From Bacteroidota bacterium (GTDB lineage: Bacteria; Bacteroidota; Bacteroidia; Chitinophagales; Chitinophagaceae), in assembly GCA_013286835.1 (NCBI GenBank), contig JABDEZ010000017.1, forward strand, positions 1 through 36,365: a stretch of 36,365 bases of DNA. The letters are read 5' to 3'. Shown here one piece after another: positions 9,745 through 19,509 of this stretch. The stretch's first letter is position 1, and every line of letters begins with the position of its first letter. The translations under genes and the position numbers were made by a program. The notes beneath the pieces are model-generated. The model was not told where the DNA came from. It saw only the letters and a program-made list of their open reading frames with translations, and made no database searches.

Positions 9745-9752
9745 TAATTTTG
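9745..9752 (+). promoter_or_regulatory. Bacteroidota-type -7 box before the YiiX-like gene
   Basis: TAATTTTG matches TAnnTTTG exactly, but no TTG is visible at the -33 distance. If real, transcription would begin near 9758. This argues for the second ATG (9781) as the translation start instead of the one at 9757. Confidence 0.35.
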
Positions 9753-9780
9753 CTATATGACTTATTTGTCTGGTAGAAAT

Positions 9781-10470
9781 ATGTATCGCTCCTTACTTAT
9801 TATATCATTAGTAATATTATTGATCTTTAGTTTTGTGACAATAGCATATCTGTGCCATTGGACGGGTGGTACAAAAAAAATGGCTAACCAGGGTACCATA
9901 GATGACCGTACCAGCCGGAATAACGACCCATGGAATAAGCATGCGGTGGATACTGCTGCCACTATACTGCAAACCGGAGACCTGGTACTACGCGATGGTA
10001 TTGATGTAACCAGCGACCTGCTGCGGCAAATGAACCAAACAGACAAAACCTATTCGCACTGTGGGTTGGTGGTGGTGGAAAATGGTTATCCCTTTGTTTA
10101 CCACAGCATTGGTGGAGAGGATAACCCCGATGCCCGGATGCGACGAGACTCAGCAAGTTTTTTCTTTTCGCCCTATAATAATTTCCGTTTTGGCATTGCA
10201 CGGTATGCAATAAGTGATGCGGTGAAAGAAAGGGTAAAAAAAATAATATGGACCAGTTACAAGCAGCACATAAGGTTTGATATGGATTTTGACCTTAAAA
10301 CTGATGATAAGCTCTATTGTGCGGAATTTGTATATAAAACCATGAACAAAGCTACTGGCGATAACCAGTTTATATTACCCACAAAGGTGATGGGCTATAC
10401 ATTTGTAGGCACTGACAACCTGTTTGTGAACCCACATACAAGGATGATTTGGCAAGTAAAATTTAAATAA
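9781..10470 (+). CDS. YiiX/YebB-like permuted NlpC/P60 cysteine hydrolase
   Basis: Probable membrane-anchored papain-like hydrolase of the permuted NlpC/P60 (DUF830/YiiX) group. With a start at 9781 the protein is 229 aa and opens MYRSLLIISLVILLIFSFV, a membrane or signal segment. The catalytic His comes first (TYSHCGLVV) and the Cys late (KLYCAEFVYK), the order that defines the circularly permuted group. LQTGDLVLRDG before the His is the usual start of the fold. Members act on amide or ester bonds in peptidoglycan peptides or lipids; the substrate here is unknown. An ATG eight codons upstream (9757) is in frame, but the -7 box at 9745-9752 makes it nearly leaderless. Ends 38 bp before the next start. 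Confidence 0.75.
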   Translation: MYRSLLIISLVILLIFSFVTIAYLCHWTGGTKKMANQGTIDDRTSRNNDPWNKHAVDTAATILQTGDLVLRDGIDVTSDLLRQMNQTDKTYSHCGLVVVENGYPFVYHSIGGEDNPDARMRRDSASFFFSPYNNFRFGIARYAISDAVKERVKKIIWTSYKQHIRFDMDFDLKTDDKLYCAEFVYKTMNKATGDNQFILPTKVMGYTFVGTDNLFVNPHTRMIWQVKFK

Positions 10471-10478
10471 TACCTTTG
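10449..10478 (+). promoter_or_regulatory. Promoter for the NTF2-like lipoprotein gene
   Basis: TTG at 10449-10451, a 19-base spacer, then TACCTTTG at 10471-10478, matching both halves of the Bacteroidota sigma-ABfr promoter. It lies across the end of the preceding gene. The start site would be near 10485, which excludes the longer reading frame from 10476 and fixes the ATG at 10509. Confidence 0.7.
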
Positions 10479-10508
10479 CCGCATAAAAATCTTAAACATT
10501 ACCTAAAG

Positions 10509-11003
10509 ATGAGAAAAATCGTTTGCTCCATAGCCGCTGCAATATTGATGGCTTTTACCTTGCAGAGCTGCAGTACTAACTCTCCTAAAGCAGCCGCGGA
10601 TAAATTCCTGACCAGTTTTTACCATATGGACTTTGATGAGGCCAAGAAAGTATCTACAGACGATACCAAGAAAATGCTGGACATGCTGCAACAGCTTACG
10701 CCAATGATGCCAGACTCATCTAAGCAACAGCTGAAGAAAATAAAAGTGGATCTTAAGACTGTAACACAAAGCGGCGATACAGCTTCTGTTATCTATGTAA
10801 CATCTGACAATCCTAAAGACCAGACTTTGCATATGATAAAGAAAGATGGCAAATGGCTGGCACAGTGGAGCAAGCAAGATAGCATGGGTGGCGGCGATCA
10901 GGGACAACCGGCAGACCAGCCAGCAATGGGTGGAGACTCAACAGCTATGCCGCCTGCAAATCCAACCGGCACACCTGCTGATACCGGCGCACCGAAACAA
11001 TAA
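10509..11003 (+). CDS. Lipoprotein with DUF4878/NTF2-like domain
   Basis: A 164-aa lipoprotein with the signal MRKIVCSIAAAILMAFTLQSC and lipidation expected at Cys21. Residues of about 26-125 (KAAADKFLTSFYHMDFDEAK to KKDGKWLAQWSK) look like the small alpha-beta cone fold of DUF4878, a family of short bacterial lipoproteins without known activity. The C-terminal 35 or so residues are low-complexity, rich in Gly, Pro, Ala, Thr and Gln (MGGGDQGQPADQPAMGGDST), probably an unstructured tail. The reading frame is open from an upstream ATG at 10476, but the promoter at 10449-10478 and the signal peptide both place the start at 10509. A strong terminator follows, so it is monocistronic. Confidence 0.8.
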   Translation: MRKIVCSIAAAILMAFTLQSCSTNSPKAAADKFLTSFYHMDFDEAKKVSTDDTKKMLDMLQQLTPMMPDSSKQQLKKIKVDLKTVTQSGDTASVIYVTSDNPKDQTLHMIKKDGKWLAQWSKQDSMGGGDQGQPADQPAMGGDSTAMPPANPTGTPADTGAPKQ

Positions 11004-11028
11004 CTTACAATTAAATATAATTATACAG

Positions 11029-11058
11029 AAGGCTGCCACATGGCAGCCTTTCTTTTTT
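11029..11058 (+). terminator. Rho-independent terminator
   Basis: A perfect 10-bp stem, aaggctgcca (11029-11038) with tggcagcctt (11041-11050), is followed by tcttttttg. It ends the lipoprotein transcript. Confidence 0.9.
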
Positions 11059-11085
11059 GCTACGGTTCATTACCTTTAATGCTGT

Positions 11086-12342
11086 ATGCTGAATTACATT
11101 TGGGCGGCGTTTTTTTTAATAGGTTTTGTAGTGGCTATGATACAGGTCATCTGCTTTGGGCAGACACACCTACTTGCCGACATGATGAACAACCTGTTTG
11201 ACAGTGCTAAGAATGGTTTTGAAATAAGCCTGGGACTTACGGCAATGATGAGCCTGTGGCTGGGTATTATGAACGTTGGGGAGAAGGCAGGTGTGATCAG
11301 GGTGTTTTCAAAAGCTGTAGCGCCTTTCTTCCGTACACTGTTTAAGAGCATACCAAAGGACAACCCTGCTTATGGAAGCATTATGATGAATTTTTCGGCC
11401 AACATGCTGGGGCTTGATAATGCATCGACACCGTTGGGGCTAAAAGCCATGAATGAGCTGCAGGAGCTGAACCCGAATAAGGAAACCGCAAGTAATGACC
11501 AGATCATGTTCTTGGTACTGAATACGGCTGGCATTACCCTGATCCCAACATCGGTAATAGCCATGCGACAGACCATAGCATTGGAGCAGCACGTAGTGGG
11601 GTTCAATGCAGCCGATATATTTTTACCTACACTTATTGCCACTTTTATTGCCTTTATATCGGGGATGATCATTGTTGCTATTTATCAGCGTATAAATTTG
11701 TTCAGGTTGCCTGTGCTGCTGTTTGTAGGTGGTTTTACAGCATTCATATTTTTATTGTTCCGCTTGCTTTCAGGTATGCCTGCAGAGCAGGTGAATAGTG
11801 CTATGGGAGCTATTGGGAGCGGTGTGATACTCACTATTATTATGCTATTCATTGGAGCGGGTATTTACCAGAAGCAAAAAGTATATGACCACTTTATAGA
11901 TGGAGCTAAGGAGGGTTTTAATGTTGCGGTGCGTATAATACCTTACCTGATAGCTATGCTGGCCGGTATCAGTATATTCCGTACATCGGGCTGTATGGAC
12001 TTTGTAGTGAATGGTATAGGCAAGGCGGCAGGTGCAGTTGGCCTACCAACGGATTTTGTACCGGCGCTACCCGTGGCAATTATGAAGCCGCTTAGCGGCA
12101 GCGGCGCCAGGGGAATGATGGTAGATGTAATGCGCACCTATGGTGTGAATTCATTTCAGGGTAAGCTAGCGGCCATCATACAAGGGTCAACTGAAACGAC
12201 ATTTTATGTGTTGGCAGTATATTTTGGCAGTGTACAGATCAAGAATACCCGTCATGCGGTGGTGTGTGGGTTGTTAGCAGATATGATAGGCCTTGTAGGC
12301 GCTATTGTAGTGGGGTATATCTTTTTTCATCCGGGGCATTAG
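11086..12342 (+). CDS. SpmA-SpmB fusion, nucleoside-recognition (Gate) membrane protein
   Basis: A 418-aa polytopic inner-membrane protein that joins the two spore maturation proteins SpmA and SpmB in one chain. The N-terminal half holds the SpmA-type region (SLWLGIMNVGEKAGVIRVFS, then NFSANMLGLDNASTPLGLKA). The C-terminal half holds the SpmB-type region (ISIFRTSGCMDF, then PLSGSGARGMMVDVM and QGSTETTFYVLAVYFG). Both halves belong to the nucleoside-recognition/Gate superfamily, whose members are thought to be transporters or gates. Fused versions are known in non-sporulating bacteria, where the role is unknown. No sporulation genes are near. A weak -7-like TACCTTTA is at 11071-11078. The 3' end overlaps a possible small minus-strand frame (12302-12457). 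Confidence 0.9.
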   Translation: MLNYIWAAFFLIGFVVAMIQVICFGQTHLLADMMNNLFDSAKNGFEISLGLTAMMSLWLGIMNVGEKAGVIRVFSKAVAPFFRTLFKSIPKDNPAYGSIMMNFSANMLGLDNASTPLGLKAMNELQELNPNKETASNDQIMFLVLNTAGITLIPTSVIAMRQTIALEQHVVGFNAADIFLPTLIATFIAFISGMIIVAIYQRINLFRLPVLLFVGGFTAFIFLLFRLLSGMPAEQVNSAMGAIGSGVILTIIMLFIGAGIYQKQKVYDHFIDGAKEGFNVAVRIIPYLIAMLAGISIFRTSGCMDFVVNGIGKAAGAVGLPTDFVPALPVAIMKPLSGSGARGMMVDVMRTYGVNSFQGKLAAIIQGSTETTFYVLAVYFGSVQIKNTRHAVVCGLLADMIGLVGAIVVGYIFFHPGH

Positions 12343-12457
12343 CCGTCTGTAGCCTGGTTGCTTTGCGGAAAAATATTTTGTGCAGCCATTTCATAAAGCC
12401 GCTTTGCGTTTTTTGCACAGGAGCGGTATCATAAACATCTTTGCAACAGGATTTCAT
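12302..12457 (-). CDS. Possible small Cys-containing basic protein
   Basis: A 51-codon minus-strand frame begins MKSCCKDVYDTAPVQK, continues with FMKWLHKIFFRKATRL and ends TPLQ. It overlaps the last 41 bp of the SpmAB gene in the opposite direction. The adjacent Cys pair, an amphipathic basic segment and a polar tail look plausible for a small regulatory or membrane-associated protein. However, no convincing ribosome site or promoter is seen: the nearest -7-like box (TAACTTTA, 12463-12470) would make it leaderless. Family unknown. Confidence 0.25.
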   Translation of the reverse strand: MKSCCKDVYDTAPVQKTQSGFMKWLHKIFFRKATRLQTANAPDEKRYTPLQ

Positions 12458-12648
12458 GAGTATAAAGTTACGAAGAGTAGTTAAGAATTAAGGGCAGGGA
12501 AGAGACAGCTTGCATAAATTTGTGATTACTATAGTACAAACAGGATGAAATAAATACGTCTTAAAAGGGTTACTTCTTTTGCTTTGAGCAGGAAGCAAAC
12601 GACCTGCGGAATCTTTTTCTTATTACATTTGCACAAAATTTCACATCA
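12343..12648. other. Intergenic stretch between spmAB and the PfkB gene
   Basis: About 306 bases. The left 115 bases hold the possible small minus-strand frame described at 12302-12457. The remainder is AT-rich with no terminator hairpin, tRNA or repeat visible. A -7 box for the following kinase gene lies at 12624-12631. Confidence 0.5.
12624..12631 (+). promoter_or_regulatory. -7 box before the PfkB-family gene
   Basis: TACATTTG fits TAnnTTTG and lies 17 bp before the ATG. No clear -33 TTG is visible at 19-21 bases upstream. Confidence 0.35.
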
Positions 12649-13578
12649 ATGTCTTTACTGGTAGTAGGTACCATGGCGTTTGACGCCCTTGAAACACCCT
12701 TTGGAAAAGTGGACCGCATTATTGGCGGTTCTGGAACATACCTGGCGTGGGCTGCATCAAATTTTACGCGAGATATAAATATGGTGTCTATTGTAGGTGG
12801 CGATTTTCCTAAAGAAGAAGTGGAAGCACTGGAAGCACGCGGCGTTAATTTTGACGGACTTGAAGTGATACCTGACGGAAAAAGTTTTTTCTGGAGTGGC
12901 CGTTACCACATGGACATGAACACCCGTGATACCCTGGTTACAGATCTAAATGTACTGGCACAATTTGACCCCAAGCTGCCGGAAAGTTATAGGAATAGTG
13001 AATTCCTGATGCTTGGTAACCTGGCGCCTTCGGTACAGATCAGTGTAATTAACCAGATGGCCAAACGCCCTAAGCTTATAGTAATGGACACTATGAACTT
13101 CTGGATGTCTGTAGCTCTGGATGACCTGAAGCAATTACTAACCATGGTGGATGTGCTGATGGTTAATGACAGCGAGGCGCGTGAACTAAGCGGTGAATAC
13201 AGCATAGTGAAGGCTGCGGTTAAAATACAGGAAATGGGGCCTAAGTATGTGATCATAAAAAAAGGTGAACATGGCGCATTGTTGTTTCATGGCAAGAGTG
13301 TTTTTTATGCACCGGCTTTGCCACTGGAAGATGTGTTTGACCCTACAGGCGCAGGCGATACGTTTGCGGGCGGTTTTATAGGTCATATAGCCCGTACCCG
13401 CGATATTTCTTTCAACAACATGAAGACTGCAATAATAGTAGGTTCTACAATGGCATCTTATTGCGTGGAAAAATTTGGCCCTACCCGCCTGCAGGAAGTG
13501 AACCAGGAAGATGTACAGGCACGTATGGATGAGTTTGTAGAGTTGGTGAACTTTGATATTGGGTTAGTACATGCATAA
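12649..13578 (+). CDS. PfkB-family carbohydrate/nucleoside kinase
   Basis: A 309-aa cytoplasmic kinase of the ribokinase/PfkB family. It shows the N-terminal glycine motif GGSGTYLAWAA (26-36, substrate binding) and the C-terminal signature DPTGAGDTFAGG (231-242), in which Asp237 is the expected catalytic base and GAGD forms the anion hole. VDVLMVNDSEARELSG (168-182) is the usual middle motif. Length is normal for the family. The substrate cannot be read from the sequence: sugars, adenosine and other nucleosides are all possible, and no pathway genes adjoin. It is followed by a terminator, so it is probably transcribed alone. Confidence 0.88.
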   Translation: MSLLVVGTMAFDALETPFGKVDRIIGGSGTYLAWAASNFTRDINMVSIVGGDFPKEEVEALEARGVNFDGLEVIPDGKSFFWSGRYHMDMNTRDTLVTDLNVLAQFDPKLPESYRNSEFLMLGNLAPSVQISVINQMAKRPKLIVMDTMNFWMSVALDDLKQLLTMVDVLMVNDSEARELSGEYSIVKAAVKIQEMGPKYVIIKKGEHGALLFHGKSVFYAPALPLEDVFDPTGAGDTFAGGFIGHIARTRDISFNNMKTAIIVGSTMASYCVEKFGPTRLQEVNQEDVQARMDEFVELVNFDIGLVHA

Positions 13579-13600
13579 AGAGTATTTAATGAATAGATTA

Positions 13601-13628
13601 ATGGCCTGGCATTTGCCGGGCCATTTTT
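13601..13628 (+). terminator. Rho-independent terminator
   Basis: A stem of atggcc (13601-13606) with ggccat (13619-13624) and an inner ggc/gcc pair around attt is followed by a T run. It ends the PfkB-family transcript. Confidence 0.8.
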
Positions 13629-13702
13629 GTTTTTATGTTCGCTATTTAAAGCATCTTGTCGCGATATATTGATAAGTTATATTAAATTTATGATTAGTTA
13701 AT

Positions 13703-14572
13703 ATGCCTATGAAACAATTCCGGAACATCCTGTATCTTCTGTCAATTACATTGTTAGCTGCCTGTGAGCCCCGCCTGTACTTCCCTGACAGAGTGAATGC
13801 GCCTGGGTTCAAAGAAGCTAAGGAATTTAAAGCCACCATATCAGGCAAGCCACAGAGTGGTGATACTGTTTCTGGTAAAACGCCAGGGGCAGCCCTTTCA
13901 CCTGCCATCGACCTAGCCTATTCTGTAACTGACCACTTTGCTGTCATTGCATCGTATCGCGATGAGCTGAACAATTATATTTATGAGCAGAAGATAACCG
14001 GCAACCAGGGCCTGGGGCATCACAATACCTTTGGTGGCCAGTTTAACGGTAACTATCTGGAAGGTGGTGCTGGCTACTTTACTCCTTATGACAACCATGG
14101 CCGGTTAGAGGTCTTTGCGGGTTATGGCGCCGGCAGCATGGCGCGTACTTCACTGTTTACTCCGCAGTTCGATTATTCGGCAAACTACCATCGTTTCTTC
14201 CTGCAGCCTGCCCTTGGCTATTACAACGATATTTTTAGCCTTATGGGTGGCTTCAAATTTATCTTTCAGAAGTACGGTAGCTTCCAATCTGGCAATAGCG
14301 ACCTGAAGTATTTGATTACAACACCCGATGGATACGTTTCTGGAACAGATGTTACATCCCAGTTATTCGTTTTTGTGCAGCCCTTCGTCAATATGGACAT
14401 TGGCTATAAATATGTTCGTTTCGATATCCAGATGGGCTACAGTGCAGAAACTGTTGGTGGCTACATCAGCGGGTCTTTCCCGGTTTATATTACGCTGGGC
14501 GCCACGTTTAACTACGCCCCGCGCTTTTTTAAGAAAAGACCTGAGCGGGTTATTTACAATAAAGAAAATTGA
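13703..14572 (+). CDS. Predicted outer-membrane beta-barrel lipoprotein, unknown function
   Basis: A 289-aa protein with a lipoprotein signal ending LLAAC (Cys21 with the start at 13703; MKQF at 13709 is an equally good start). From about residue 65 the sequence alternates polar and aromatic/hydrophobic residues with Gly turns (IDLAYSVTDHFAVIASYRDE, GGAGYFTPYDNHGRLEVFAG, YKYVRFDIQMGYSAE), as in small outer-membrane barrels. It ends in YITLGATFNYAPRFF plus a basic tail. I recognise no named family. It is a single gene between the PfkB terminator and the gyrB promoter. Confidence 0.7.
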   Translation: MPMKQFRNILYLLSITLLAACEPRLYFPDRVNAPGFKEAKEFKATISGKPQSGDTVSGKTPGAALSPAIDLAYSVTDHFAVIASYRDELNNYIYEQKITGNQGLGHHNTFGGQFNGNYLEGGAGYFTPYDNHGRLEVFAGYGAGSMARTSLFTPQFDYSANYHRFFLQPALGYYNDIFSLMGGFKFIFQKYGSFQSGNSDLKYLITTPDGYVSGTDVTSQLFVFVQPFVNMDIGYKYVRFDIQMGYSAETVGGYISGSFPVYITLGATFNYAPRFFKKRPERVIYNKEN

Positions 14573-14627
14573 TTTCAACACGTTATTCAGATATTGTTTT
14601 CCTTTTATGTAAAATGTAAGGATTTAC

Positions 14628-14658
14628 TTGACATAGCGGTCAAATTACCTTAACTTTG
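14628..14658 (+). promoter_or_regulatory. gyrB promoter (Bacteroidota type)
   Basis: TTG at 14628-14630, exactly 20 bases, then TAACTTTG at 14651-14658. This is a near-ideal -33/-7 promoter and predicts a leader of about 110 nt before the gyrB ATG. Confidence 0.8.
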
Positions 14659-14749
14659 TTAGATTAAATTATTGACAAATTTGGCTAGTTTCTGCCATAT
14701 ATTTATTTGTCATGCATTATTGTTTGCATTAAAACAATTCCACAAATAA

Positions 14750-16747
<1,998 letters not shown>

Positions 16748-16767
16748 TGGCGAAACAAATACTAATG

Positions 16768-16795
16768 AGCGGCTGTGCAAACAGCCGCTTTTTTT
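16768..16795 (+). terminator. gyrB terminator
   Basis: A perfect 9-bp stem, agcggctgt (16768-16776) with acagccgct (16781-16789), has a gcaa loop and is followed by a T run. Confidence 0.92.
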
Positions 16796-16833
16796 GTGAA
16801 AAAGACTAAAAATAAAAAAGAGAAAATTGGTCA

Positions 16834-16862
16834 TTGCTTTTTTTATAAAAACCTTATCTTTG
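16834..16862 (+). promoter_or_regulatory. Promoter for tRNA-His
   Basis: TTG at 16834-16836, an 18-base spacer, then TATCTTTG at 16855-16862, placed about 20 bases before the tRNA 5' end. Confidence 0.6.
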
Positions 16863-16881
16863 CCATCCGATCCGAAAAAAT

Positions 16882-16959
16882 GGAGGTTGTAGCTCAGTTG
16901 GTTAGAGCATCAGATTGTGGTTCTGAGGGTCGAGGGTTCGAGACCCTTCATCCTCCCCA
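16882..16959 (+). tRNA. tRNA-His (anticodon GTG)
   Basis: The cloverleaf can be drawn by hand. The D arm is GCTC/GAGC. The anticodon stem TCAGA/TCTGA encloses TTGTGGT with anticodon GTG, and the T arm contains TTCGA. The extra 5' G (G-1, at 16882) faces C73, the tRNA-His identity feature, and CCA is encoded (16957-16959). The acceptor stem GAGGTTG with CATCCTC contains one U5-U68 mismatch. A terminator follows at once, so this is a single-gene transcript. Confidence 0.96.
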
Positions 16960-16965
16960 TTTTTT

Positions 16966-16995
16966 AAAAAGTGCCTTATAAAGGCACTTTTTTTT
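16966..16995 (+). terminator. tRNA-His terminator
   Basis: A stem of aaaaagtgcctt (16966-16977) with aaggcacttttt (16981-16992) has an ata loop and runs into T residues. Confidence 0.88.
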
Positions 16996-17039
16996 ATTAT
17001 GGAAGGTTATCTTTTCTTACCTTCATTTTACGGTATTAG

Positions 17040-17047
17040 TATCTTTG
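17040..17047 (+). promoter_or_regulatory. -7 box before the DUF3127 gene
   Basis: TATCTTTG matches TAnnTTTG, with about 50 bases to the ATG. A canonical -33 TTG is not seen at the right distance. Confidence 0.4.
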
Positions 17048-17098
17048 CAGATCGATATTTTGCCATTGAATTTGTAATCCCTTTAAAATTTATATAAA

Positions 17099-17521
17099 AT
17101 GAGTTTAGAAGTAACAGGAAAATTGCTCGTTAAGTACGACACACAGCAGGTGAGCGAACGTTTTAAGAAACGTGAATTTGTAATGGAGCTTGCAGAAGAA
17201 ATAAACGGCAATGTTTACACCAACTACGCTAAAATGCAACTGGTACAAAACAAATGCGAAATACTGGACCGCTATAAAGAGGGCGATCCTATAAAAGTAA
17301 GCTTCAACATAAAAGGTAACAGGTGGGAAAAAGACGGGAAGGTAAACTATATAACCAACCTCGATGCCTGGAAGATAGAAAGCGGAGCTGCAGGCGCTAC
17401 AATGACAAGTGGCAACGCCCAGCCGGCTTATAATAATAATGGTGGCGGCAATACAAGCGCACCTGCCGGTACCGGTTATTATAACCCAGCCCCAGAAGGC
17501 ACAGATGACCTGCCATTTTAA
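17099..17521 (+). CDS. DUF3127 protein (OB-fold/SSB-like)
   Basis: A 140-aa cytoplasmic protein. Residues 1-100 match the DUF3127 pattern found in Bacteroidota (SLEVTGKLLVKYDTQQVSER, then FKKREFVMEL, and GDPIKVSFNIKGNRWEKDGK), thought to adopt an OB-like fold. The tail from about residue 105 is rich in Gly, Asn, Pro and Ala and ends in EGTDDLPF, an acidic-plus-Phe end that strongly resembles the C-terminal interaction tip of single-stranded DNA-binding proteins. A role in binding nucleic acid is therefore plausible but is inference. It sits between the tRNA-His terminator and its own terminator. Confidence 0.88.
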   Translation: MSLEVTGKLLVKYDTQQVSERFKKREFVMELAEEINGNVYTNYAKMQLVQNKCEILDRYKEGDPIKVSFNIKGNRWEKDGKVNYITNLDAWKIESGAAGATMTSGNAQPAYNNNGGGNTSAPAGTGYYNPAPEGTDDLPF

Positions 17522-17569
17522 GTTTTATACAGACCAAACAACGAAACATCGCAAGGTGTTATACCAGAA

Positions 17570-17616
17570 ATCCGCTGCACCTCCAAATCATCCTGAAGTG
17601 CAGTGGATTTTTGTTT
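17570..17616 (+). terminator. Probable terminator after the DUF3127 gene
   Basis: atccgctgcac (17570-17580) pairs with gtgcagtggat (17598-17608) with one G-U pair, followed by tttttgtttt. It overlaps the first codons of the long frame that opens at 17603, another reason to start the next gene at 17636. Confidence 0.7.
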
Positions 17617-17635
17617 TAAAGACAATCATATTCCT

Positions 17636-19348
17636 ATGCTAAAGACTATATCCACCGCTTCGTTTTCTATTTTTAAAAGACCGGCAATTCTGCTGGGTGT
17701 ATTTGCAATTTTGCTGGGCATGGGCGCTTGCACCACCACACCAGATCATGCACGATATATACCCAAGGATGCACTGATGGTGACGGGACTGAACACAAAG
17801 GCGCTGACCAAAAAGGTAGCCTGGAATGTGATTACCGGAAGTAAGCTTTTTAAGCAAATGCAGGACCAGATGCCTGATAAAAATAGTTTTGACCTGGACA
17901 AGTCGGGTATAGATGTGATCAATACATTTTATGTTTACATAAGAGGTAATGGCAGCCTTAACGGGAATATGGTTACAGCACTTGTACCCCTTTCGGATGC
18001 AGGGAAGTGGGAGCTGTATGTGAAAAAGGTTTTCCCGGCAGCAGTTGTGAAACCGCAAGGCGCGCGCAAGCTGGCCAAGCTTTCGGCCAGTATATATGCA
18101 GGCTGGAATGACAATCTGCTTATTGTAATGAATGTGCTGCCTGGACAACAAGACCTGCAAAGCGGAGGCTATATAGGATACGCAGACAGCACGAATGTTT
18201 ATCCTGTTGCGTCCATTAACAGCGTGAGTGATTCTGTAGTAGCGATAGAAATGGAGAATGCGTTTAGTGTAACTAAGGAGAACGCACTAACGGGTAACCC
18301 ACGTTTTGCAAAGTTGTTACATGATGATCATGATATGAGTTTCTGGATGAACTATGATCAGCTAATGACCCAATATATGAGTCAGGGTATGGCTAAAATG
18401 ATGGGGGGAATTACATTATCAAATGTATTGTGGAAGGATGCTGCATTTGCAGGCGGGCTAGATTTTGAAAAAGGAAAGATAACCGGCGATATGCGCTACT
18501 ATGTGAGCGATGATATGAAGGAAGCTGCCAAAGAGCTGGGCGGTACTGATGCCGACAAGGATATGCTGGATAAGCTGCCCAAACAAGATCTTGACATGGC
18601 TATGTGCCTGCACCTGTCGCCCAAGGGGTTGAAAGCTATACTGGACAAGACCGGACTGCTGGGGTTAGCTAACCTTGCATTATCTACGCAAGGGATGAAT
18701 GCTGATTATATTATGGATGCCTTTGCGGGAGATATGGCTATTACACTAAGTGGCCTGGATATGAAAAAAGGAATGCATGAAGAAGGTGATGCACCCGGAA
18801 TGAACTCGTTTAACGGCTATGTGCCAGCCTTTAATGCGATTTATGTGTTGAAGATCAACAAAAAAGAGAATTTTGATAAGCTGCTGCTGTTGGGTGTGAA
18901 TAGCAATATGCTACGGCTGAACAGTAATACATATGCTATACCCATAAGTGCGACAGACTCTGTAATTATAATGACCAGCGACAAGTACGCAGTAGTAACC
19001 AATAAAAGCATAAATGGCGTGCGATATATACAGGGCAATAACAAAGACCAGAAGAACGGTGCAGTAACAAAAGTGTATGGCCACCCATTTGGGATGTATA
19101 TGGACATACAACAAATGCTAAAATGGTTGAACCCGGATATGGCGGGCGATGCCGCAGATAACAAGAAAATTGCCGCGGCAAAGAACCTGCTGGATAATAT
19201 GCTGGTAACCGGCGGAGCCTTTAGTAACGATGCATTTGACTACCACATGGACCTGAACTTTATGAACAAAGATGAAAACAGTCTGCTTACATTGCTTGAT
19301 TTTGGCATGAAGATGCGCCAGACAGACAGTTTGCAGGCAGTAAAATAA
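17636..19348 (+). CDS. DUF4836 family lipoprotein
   Basis: A 570-aa lipoprotein. The start at 17636 (MLKTISTASF) is chosen because it gives a good signal with the lipobox LLGMGAC (Cys32), and because the upstream ATG at 17603 falls inside the preceding terminator. The mature protein has the DUF4836 beginning HARYIPKDALMVTGLNTKAL and the typical core, such as DLDKSGIDVINTFYVYIRG and DLDMAMCLHLSPKGLKAIL. DUF4836 proteins are common in Bacteroidota envelopes and have no known function. It appears monocistronic. Confidence 0.88.
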   Translation: MLKTISTASFSIFKRPAILLGVFAILLGMGACTTTPDHARYIPKDALMVTGLNTKALTKKVAWNVITGSKLFKQMQDQMPDKNSFDLDKSGIDVINTFYVYIRGNGSLNGNMVTALVPLSDAGKWELYVKKVFPAAVVKPQGARKLAKLSASIYAGWNDNLLIVMNVLPGQQDLQSGGYIGYADSTNVYPVASINSVSDSVVAIEMENAFSVTKENALTGNPRFAKLLHDDHDMSFWMNYDQLMTQYMSQGMAKMMGGITLSNVLWKDAAFAGGLDFEKGKITGDMRYYVSDDMKEAAKELGGTDADKDMLDKLPKQDLDMAMCLHLSPKGLKAILDKTGLLGLANLALSTQGMNADYIMDAFAGDMAITLSGLDMKKGMHEEGDAPGMNSFNGYVPAFNAIYVLKINKKENFDKLLLLGVNSNMLRLNSNTYAIPISATDSVIIMTSDKYAVVTNKSINGVRYIQGNNKDQKNGAVTKVYGHPFGMYMDIQQMLKWLNPDMAGDAADNKKIAAAKNLLDNMLVTGGAFSNDAFDYHMDLNFMNKDENSLLTLLDFGMKMRQTDSLQAVK

Positions 19349-19509
19349 AGAAGTACGAGATGTATGTTTAAACCTTATCTTTATAATGTTTATAATGTTG
19401 CATTATTTTGTGCAATGCAGTATATATGGCCTTAAAAAGGCTGTGAATTATGGGAAAGGCTTTGAATTGTTAACTTTTTTTGCAAACTTGTTGAAAATTT
19501 ATTTTTAAA

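Noticed and set aside
19349-19509. Terminator or small RNA between the DUF4836 and propeller lipoprotein genes
   Set aside because: Only a 5-bp stem (gcctt/aaggc) and a loose ttgca/tgcaa pair are visible, and neither is followed by a T run.
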